Below are positions 58,746 through 64,000 of a DNA stretch of 64,000 nt, piece after piece. Position 1 is the stretch's first letter; the number at the start of each line of letters is the position of its first letter. Origin of the DNA: Acinetobacter sp. ANC 5054 (GTDB lineage Bacteria; Pseudomonadota; Gammaproteobacteria; Pseudomonadales; Moraxellaceae); assembly GCF_002135295.1 (NCBI RefSeq), contig NZ_NEGG01000002.1:93166-157165 (forward strand), read 5' to 3'. The notes under the pieces are model-generated. The model saw only the letters and a list, made by a program, of their open reading frames with translations, was not told the origin of the DNA and searched no databases. Position numbers and translations under genes: made by a program.

Positions 58746-59924
58746 TTACTGCGGTAAGGGAATGTACTGCGAATCACTATTTTGTGATTGCGCTTTGCGC
58801 TCGCCAACCTGTACAGGTAAGGTCATTGCCTTGCCATCACGCTCTATTGAAATTTGCATGATACTTAAAGGCGCTTGCTGCGCGACATAGTTAATCAAAT
58901 GTGAAGTTGAAGTAATCACTTCATTATTTACTTTCACAATTTTATCACCACGTTTTAAACCCGCTTGTGCCGCAGGGCCATCACGTAATACATCTGCAAC
59001 GACTACCCCGTTGATACGCGGTTCTAAAATATTTTCTTGTTGAATTGGGAGCAAACTAATACCCAACCAACCACGAACCACTCGACCATCTTTTAAAATC
59101 GAGTTCATCACTTGTTGGCAAATTTTGGCTGGAATGGCAAAACCAATCCCAAGCGACCCACCTGACTGTGAGAAAATCGCAGTATTTACACCAATCAAGT
59201 TCCCAGCGACATCAATCAATGCACCACCCGAATTACCCGGATTAATCGCTGCATCGGTTTGGATAAAATCTTCATAGGTGTTAATACCTAAGTCAGAGCG
59301 CCCTGTCGCAGAGATGATCCCTTGGGTAACGGTTTGTCCCACACCAAATGGATTACCAATGGCTAGTACGACATCGCCGACTTCATTACCACTGAGTTTA
59401 AATGGCAACACAGGTAATTGGGTCAATTCAATTTTAATGACGGCTAAATCAGTGTCAGGGTCTGTACCCACCACTTTCGCTTCTGCTCGACGACCGTCAT
59501 GTAGAGCGACAACAATTTGGTCTGCCTGTGCAATCACATGGTTGTTCGTCAATATATAACCATCTGCGCGTACAATTACACCCGAACCCAAACTATTTTC
59601 ATTTTCGTTACTTTGATCTGGGAGTTGATTACCAAAAAATTCACGATATACAGGATCATTTAATAAAGGATGATCAAGTTTTTTTACTTTTTGTGTAGTA
59701 AAAATATTCACGACCGCGGGTGCTGCTACCTTCACAGCAGCACTATATGACACCACACCACCGGTACGTGAAGTATCGATTAAGGGTTCAACCTTTTCCG
59801 CAGGCATTTTCACACCATCAGGAGCAATGGTAGCTTTAGGCTTTTGTAGTTGTTGCCAAGTCAGAAAACCAATGATCACGAGTATTAGTAATACCCAAGG
59901 CAACCATGTAAAGTTCCGGCGCAC
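58746..59924 (-). CDS. DegS/AlgW-like periplasmic serine protease
   Basis: A 392-residue HtrA-family protease anchored by an N-terminal membrane helix (about 7-24). The catalytic triad is His129 (TNNHVI), Asp159 (PDTDLAV) and Ser232 (NPGNSGGAL). A single PDZ domain covers about 280-375. One PDZ plus an anchor fits DegS/AlgW, which senses envelope stress, rather than the soluble two-PDZ DegP. No rseA or sigma-E genes are near, so the substrate is inferred only. It is divergent from the Nif3-family gene. Confidence 0.92.
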   Translation of the reverse strand: MRRNFTWLPWVLLILVIIGFLTWQQLQKPKATIAPDGVKMPAEKVEPLIDTSRTGGVVSYSAAVKVAAPAVVNIFTTQKVKKLDHPLLNDPVYREFFGNQLPDQSNENENSLGSGVIVRADGYILTNNHVIAQADQIVVALHDGRRAEAKVVGTDPDTDLAVIKIELTQLPVLPFKLSGNEVGDVVLAIGNPFGVGQTVTQGIISATGRSDLGINTYEDFIQTDAAINPGNSGGALIDVAGNLIGVNTAIFSQSGGSLGIGFAIPAKICQQVMNSILKDGRVVRGWLGISLLPIQQENILEPRINGVVVADVLRDGPAAQAGLKRGDKIVKVNNEVITSTSHLINYVAQQAPLSIMQISIERDGKAMTLPVQVGERKAQSQNSDSQYIPLPQ

Positions 59925-60095
59925 GTTTATATCCTCTAAAAATTTTATAATGCATTGATGACTAAATAATTTATACCGTATTGTAATGTAATATTTTCAA
60001 CAAACTTTAAAATAAACACAGAGATTTGTGATTCTTTAGTTACAATTTAGTTCATATTAAATTTAGTTAAATCCCCTCGTAATTTTGAGAAGACT

Positions 60096-60854
60096 ATGGC
60101 TCAGTTAAGTGAAATTATTCAGTGGTGTGATGCCACGCTTAAATCTCATGAATTTAAAGACTATGCACCCAATGGGCTACAGGTCGAAGGCGATCATGAG
60201 GTCAATAAAATTTTATGTGCTGTGACTGCCTCACAAAGCGCAATTGATGCTGCGATTGCTGCAGGTGCCAACTTACTTTTAGTGCATCATGGCTATTTTT
60301 GGAAAGGCGAAGCCTATCCCATAACTGGCATGCGTGGCAAACGCATCAAAAGCTTGATTAAAAATGATATTTCTCTCGTGGGTTATCATTTACCTTTAGA
60401 TAGTCACCCTACCTTAGGTAACAATGCCGCAATTGCAGATTTGCTTGAGCTCGAAAATATTGAAGCGTTAGACCCACCTGAACGTAATCCCATTGGTAAT
60501 ATTGGCTATTTAAAGCAAGCCATGAGTCCAGAAGCTTTTAAGCAGTTTGTATCTGACAAATTAAGTTTTGATGCGACTCACCTTCCTGCTGATAAATCAT
60601 CCATTCAAAAAGTTGGATACTGTACAGGTGGTGCACAAGATTTTATTACAAAAGCAGCAGCGCAAAATTGTGATGCCTATATTTCGGGTGAAGTCAGTGA
60701 ACGCACTTTTTACGAAGCACAGGAATTAAACGTACATTATTATGCATGTGGCCATCATGCAACTGAACGATATGGCGTACAACAACTCGCAAAAGCTATT
60801 TCAGAACAGTTCAATATTGAGTATAGTTATTTCGAATTAAACAACCCGATTTAA
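60096..60854 (+). CDS. Nif3/YbgI-family dinuclear metal protein
   Basis: A 252-residue protein of the Nif3/DUF34 family. His64 and His65 (LLVHHGYFW) and a late CGHHATERYG near residue 222 provide the metal ligands. The family includes E. coli YbgI, and its exact role is unsettled, with a proposed GTP cyclohydrolase-like or metal-chaperone function. It is complete and of normal length. The ATG follows GAGAAGACT. It shares its upstream region with the DegS-like gene. Confidence 0.92.
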   Translation: MAQLSEIIQWCDATLKSHEFKDYAPNGLQVEGDHEVNKILCAVTASQSAIDAAIAAGANLLLVHHGYFWKGEAYPITGMRGKRIKSLIKNDISLVGYHLPLDSHPTLGNNAAIADLLELENIEALDPPERNPIGNIGYLKQAMSPEAFKQFVSDKLSFDATHLPADKSSIQKVGYCTGGAQDFITKAAAQNCDAYISGEVSERTFYEAQELNVHYYACGHHATERYGVQQLAKAISEQFNIEYSYFELNNPI

Positions 60855-61010
60855 TTTAAATCGTCTCGGTGTTTGACTTTATCCTTATACGTATATATTC
60901 AGGCTTTATTCTGTATTGTTATTTATAAGCAATGCGCATTTTACTGCAAGAATCTATTACAATAACGGCACTTAATGTCAAAACCCAGCAAAATGCAAGG
61001 AATTGAAAAC

Positions 61011-61637
61011 ATGACAACGATTACTTTACCAGCGTTACCTTACGGTTACGAAGATCTTGCTCCGCACATCAGCAAAGAAACTTTAGAATTTCACCACGAC
61101 AAGCATCACAACACTTATGTTGTTAACTTGAACAATTTGATTGCTGGTACAGACCTTGAAGGCAAATCTTTAGAAGAAATCATCACAACTGTTGCTGGCG
61201 ATGCTTCTAAAGCAGGCGTGTTTAACAATGCTGCGCAAGTTTGGAACCACACATTCTACTGGAACTGTATGGCTAAAAACGGTGGCGGTAAAGCAACTGG
61301 CGCTTTAGCTGCTAAAATTGATGAAACTTTCGGTTCTTACGAAAAATTCGCTGAAGAATTTGCTGCTGCTGCAACAACTCAATTCGGTTCAGGTTGGGCT
61401 TGGTTGGTTGCTGACGAAGTAAACGGTAACCTTTCTATCCTTAAAACTTCAAATGCTGACACTCCACTTGCTCACGGTAAAGTTGCAGTGTTGACTATCG
61501 ACGTTTGGGAACACGCTTACTACATCGACTTCCGTAACGCTCGTCCTAAATACATCTCTACTTTCTTAGAAAGCCTAGTGAACTGGGACTATGCAAATGC
61601 TAAATACGCTGGCCAAGAAGCTGGTGTTGAAAAATAA
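61011..61637 (+). CDS. sodB: Iron superoxide dismutase
   Basis: A 208-residue Fe/Mn-type superoxide dismutase that converts superoxide to peroxide and oxygen. Metal ligands are in HHDKHHNTY (first His, about residue 27), WNHTFYW (second His), and DVWEHAYY (Asp and His). AQVWNHTFYWNCM and GSGWAWLV are typical of the Fe form. The ATG at 61011 with AAGGA upstream is the right start. The reading frame continues to 60975, but those residues are not native. A terminator follows. Confidence 0.94.
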   Translation: MTTITLPALPYGYEDLAPHISKETLEFHHDKHHNTYVVNLNNLIAGTDLEGKSLEEIITTVAGDASKAGVFNNAAQVWNHTFYWNCMAKNGGGKATGALAAKIDETFGSYEKFAEEFAAAATTQFGSGWAWLVADEVNGNLSILKTSNADTPLAHGKVAVLTIDVWEHAYYIDFRNARPKYISTFLESLVNWDYANAKYAGQEAGVEK

Positions 61638-61650
61638 GTTTTATTTTTCA

Positions 61651-61682
61651 AAATAAAACCACCCTCTGGGGTGGTTTTTTTA
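61651..61682 (+). terminator. Terminator of sodB
   Basis: The stem AAACCACC / GGTGGTTT has a short loop and is followed by seven T. Confidence 0.9.
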
Positions 61683-61915
61683 TGGGTTAAACAATCTTCA
61701 AATTTATAAAAATATATAAGTGTTTCTCTTTCTTGTTTTAGGCTTAAATGAAGACATACAAGTTAGAAAAATAGTCCACTTATAGATAACGTAACTAATA
61801 AATAATCAAAGCCCAATAGTCATTACCAGCGCTTATGCCTTCACAATAAACGTATGATTAAAAAATACAAAAATCATGAAACATGTAATTTAATTGATTA
61901 CAAAATACTTAAAAA

Positions 61916-63155
61916 TTACTGAAGTCCAGCAAGCATTAACTTAGCTTCGGCATGTCCATTATTTGATGCCTTTTTTAGCCAATTCAGCGCTTGTTCTCGA
62001 TTTTTTGGTAATCCATTATCACCATTTAAATATTTCTTCCCAATAGTGAATTGGGCCAATGCATTACCATTATTAGCCGCCTTTAAATACCATTTATTTG
62101 ATAGTGATATACTTTGTGCTATTCCGTGGCCATTAGCATACATTGATCCAAGATCATGTTGCGCACCTGAATGTTCTTGAGCTGCAGCCTTACCAAACCA
62201 CTCAAAGGCTTTGGCATAATTTTGGCTTACACCCTGCCCATAAATATACATTGAACCAAGGTTATATTGCGCCAAATGCATGTCCTTGAACCGCTGCCCT
62301 GCTGTACCATTCAAAAGCTTTGACATCACTTTTAGTTACACCCTGACCAGCTTCATACATCCTACCAATATTATATTGCGCAACTGCCTCCCCCTGAGCC
62401 GCTGCCCTGCTGTACCATTCAAAAGCTTTGACATCACTTTTAGTTACGCCCTGACCTGCTTCATACATAGACGCAAGATTATTTTGTGAAGGCACATACC
62501 CCTGAGTCGCTGCTTTGCTATACCATTCAAAAGCTTTGACATCACTTTTAATTACGTCTTTACCTTTTTCATACCTCACGCCAAGGTTATGTTGCGAAGG
62601 TGCATACCCTTGATTGGCTGCCTTGCTGTACCATTCAAAAGATTTAGCATCACTTTTAGTAACACCCTCACCATAGGCATACATCATCCCAAGATTATGT
62701 TGCGCTAATGCAAATCCTTGATCAGAAGCTTTGCTAAACCATTCAAAAGCTTTGGCATCACTTTTAGTTACGCCATCACCATAGCTATACATGAGTCCAA
62801 GGCTATATTGTGCAGGTGCAAGTCCCTGAACGGCTGCCTTGGTATACCATTCAAAAGCCTTGGTATAATTTTGACGTGTGCCCTCACCATTAGCATACAT
62901 TACCCCAAAACTATATTGAGCAGTTGCAAGCCCTTGAGCCGCAGCCTTACTAAACCATTCAAAAGCACTGACATAATTTTGGGGTATACTCTCCCCATCA
63001 TAATAAGCATCTCCTAGCTTATTTTGAGCAGATGCATCTCCTTTCTGGGCCATGTTCTGTAGTTTTTGAAAATTCTCTATGTTCGCAAATGTAGGCTTCA
63101 TAAATAGCAATAATGTGAGTGTTAATAATATTTTTTTAGTGAGTTTCATTTTCAA
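61916..63155 (-). pseudogene. Sel1-repeat exported protein gene, broken by one inserted base
   Basis: Two overlapping frames together make a 412-residue protein. It has an N-terminal signal peptide (residues about 1-25, ending FA-NIE) followed by about ten Sel1-like 36-residue repeats (AFEWYSKAA.QG.A.AQ..LG.MY..G.GV). The first frame ends in HAFGAI and a stop at 62262. The second resumes with LAQYNLGSMY. One extra A at 62274-62276 (GCATTTGGCG on the coding strand where GCATTGGCG is expected) explains the break. Sel1 proteins act as scaffolds for protein interactions. The repeats at 62291-62339 and 62399-62447 are identical over 49 bases. Confidence 0.82.
62291..62495. repeat. 108-base tandem repeats inside the Sel1 gene
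   Basis: Units at 62291 and 62399 are 108 bases apart and share an identical run of 49 bases, then differ. Further diverged units continue to about 62940. Each encodes one 36-residue Sel1 repeat. Confidence 0.8.
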
Positions 63156-63475
63156 TTTCTATTAAAGTGAAATAATTTAGTGTTGCTCTAATTCTTTTCT
63201 AGAATAACATTACAATATAACCAAAACTCTAGCCATTTGACATAAAGGCAATAATAAAAATTGAAGCCTAATGCGCTCGCAAAATTTATACTTCTAAATT
63301 GTAAAACCTCTAATACCTAACCCATGACTCCATCAAATCAGCACCAGCTACATCTCATCAAATGAAAAAATTGATCATTTTTTACAATATAAAAGCCAAA
63401 TAAATCAATATTTAAACGAAAAAACCTATTTTGCACAATAAAAAAACATTTAACGTAATTTTCTTATAAATATGC
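63156..63475. other. Intergenic region before the tRNA-Asn cluster
   Basis: AT-rich DNA of 320 bases without a coding frame. It contains the promoter of the Sel1-repeat gene at its left end. I see no terminator, integrase or att-like duplicate in it. Confidence 0.5.
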
Positions 63476-63504
63476 TTGACCACATTTATATTCATCCCTA
63501 AAAT
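63476..63504 (+). promoter_or_regulatory. Sigma-70 promoter of the first two tRNA-Asn genes
   Basis: TTGACC at 63476-63481 and TAAAAT at 63499-63504 are 17 bases apart, just before the first tRNA, and the GC-rich stretch GCGC follows, as in stringently controlled tRNA promoters. Confidence 0.8.
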
Positions 63505-63515
63505 GCGCTTCAGAT

Positions 63516-63591
63516 TCTCCAATAGCTCAGTCGGTAGAGCGACGGACTGTTAATCCGCAGGTCCCTGGTTCGAGCCCAGGTTGGAGAGCCA
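63516..63591 (+). tRNA. tRNA-Asn (anticodon GTT), copy 1
   Basis: A 76-base gene with acceptor stem TCTCCAA / TTGGAGA, discriminator G and encoded CCA. The anticodon loop is CTGTTAATC with GTT. It is followed after five bases by a second tRNA-Asn gene. Confidence 0.95.
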
Positions 63592-63596
63592 TCTAT

Positions 63597-63672
63597 TCTT
63601 CCATAGCTCAGTCGGTAGAGCGACGGACTGTTAATCCGCAGGTCCCTGGTTCGAGCCCAGGTGGAAGAGCCA
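63597..63672 (+). tRNA. tRNA-Asn (anticodon GTT), copy 2
   Basis: The body matches copy 1, but the acceptor stem is TCTTCCA / TGGAAGA, so two base pairs have changed together. It is encoded with CCA and has a terminator right after it. Confidence 0.95.
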
Positions 63673-63679
63673 GATTCTA

Positions 63680-63709
63680 AAAACCCACTCATTGCGAAGT
63701 GGGTTTTTT
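63680..63709 (+). terminator. Terminator of the first two tRNA-Asn genes
   Basis: The stem AAACCCACT / AGTGGGTTT has loop CATTGCGA and is followed by TTTT. Confidence 0.88.
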
Positions 63710-63886
63710 ATTGCCTGTATTTTCATCATTCGAAATCACAAAATCCAAATGACTTAAAATAGTCTGCAATATAAAAATACGTTCATCTAAGTTTTGAGTT
63801 TCTATCAAGATCTCGCACTATTTTTAAGTTTCAGCCTATTTTTAAGACACTTAGTTTAACTTTATGTGAATTTATCCAATTCATTC

Positions 63887-63915
63887 TTGACCATCTGCCC
63901 TTTGCTCTCTAGAAT
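63887..63915 (+). promoter_or_regulatory. Sigma-70 promoter of the third tRNA-Asn gene
   Basis: TTGACC at 63887-63892 and TAGAAT at 63910-63915 are 17 bases apart, the same layout as the first tRNA promoter. Confidence 0.78.
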
Positions 63916-63926
63916 GCGTCTCAGAT

Positions 63927-64000
63927 TCTCCAATAGCTCAGTCGGTAGAGCGACGGACTGTTAATCCGCAGGTCCCTGGTTCGAGCCCAGGTTGGAGAGC
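63927..64000 (+). tRNA. tRNA-Asn (anticodon GTT), copy 3, cut by window end
   Basis: It is identical to copy 1 over its visible 74 bases. The final CA of the CCA end is beyond the window. It has its own promoter. Confidence 0.93.

Noticed and set aside
62280..63017. Repeated frames on the plus strand opposite the Sel1 gene, with direct repeats that resemble a CRISPR array at first sight
   Set aside because: The spacing is 108 bases, the units match protein repeats of 36 residues, and there are no short unique spacers or cas genes.
63516..63672. Tandem tRNA copies read as an integration site duplication
   Set aside because: Both copies are full-length tRNA genes with one promoter and one terminator. 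Copy 2 has its own compensated stem, so it is not a partial att duplicate.

Overview
The window reads as a chromosomal segment of an Acinetobacter species (Gammaproteobacteria, Moraxellaceae). The DNA is AT-rich. The gene set is typical of the genus: purB, a long-type pstSCAB cluster, the dat-ddc pair for 1,3-diaminopropane, obg-proB, a GAPDH with a long N-terminal extension, sthA, lipA, fadE, a rut uracil-degradation cluster, sodB and tRNA-Asn genes. Most genes are ordinary core genes. No prophage, insertion sequence or CRISPR array was seen. No search could be run, so family names come from motifs and recalled family features.

Layout. 1-6.4 kb: purB, a small hypothetical gene, a YjdF/DUF2238 membrane protein, a BLP2-like adhesin with Ig repeats, and a SohB-type S49 protease. 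6.5-11.5 kb: pstB, pstA, pstC and pstS on the minus strand, with PhoB-type half-sites upstream of pstS and two hairpins between pstS and pstC. 11.4-12.7 kb: a gene-poor stretch with the decayed 3' end of a Rieske oxygenase gene and hairpin repeats. 12.7-19.2 kb: ddc-dat, a SIMPL-domain periplasmic protein, and a FecA-like TonB receptor behind a Fur-box-like site. 19.2-21.8 kb: an arsR-arsC-acr3-arsH operon in which acr3 is broken by a nonsense codon and a +1 insertion, while the other three genes are open. 21.9-29 kb: proB, obg, an HxlR regulator divergent from a QorB-like reductase, a pair of anchored repetitive proteins of unknown function, and GAPDH.

29-41 kb: a 559-residue orphan, a RarD-type transporter, a lipocalin, uvrB, a macrodomain-like protein, an enlarged OmpW-family porin, an MFS transporter with an overlapping 44-residue membrane protein, and a TauD/TfdA dioxygenase. 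41-51.8 kb: a LysR regulator divergent from a pirin, chrA, a stand-alone AAA ATPase, sthA, lipA, fadE and a carboxymuconolactone-decarboxylase-like protein. 51.9-58.2 kb: a uracil catabolism cluster, rutD and then rutA-B-C-F-G followed by a 3-hydroxyisobutyrate-dehydrogenase-like gene. No rutE is present, so that dehydrogenase is the best local candidate for malonic semialdehyde reduction. 58.3-64 kb: a small hypothetical gene, a DegS-like protease, a Nif3-family gene, sodB, a Sel1-repeat gene broken by one base, and three tRNA-Asn genes, the last cut by the window end.

The best candidates for undescribed biology are the paired repetitive proteins at 25.9-27.3 kb and the modified Rut pathway. 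The acr3 and Sel1 lesions are single-base events. They could be real decay or assembly error, and reads must decide.
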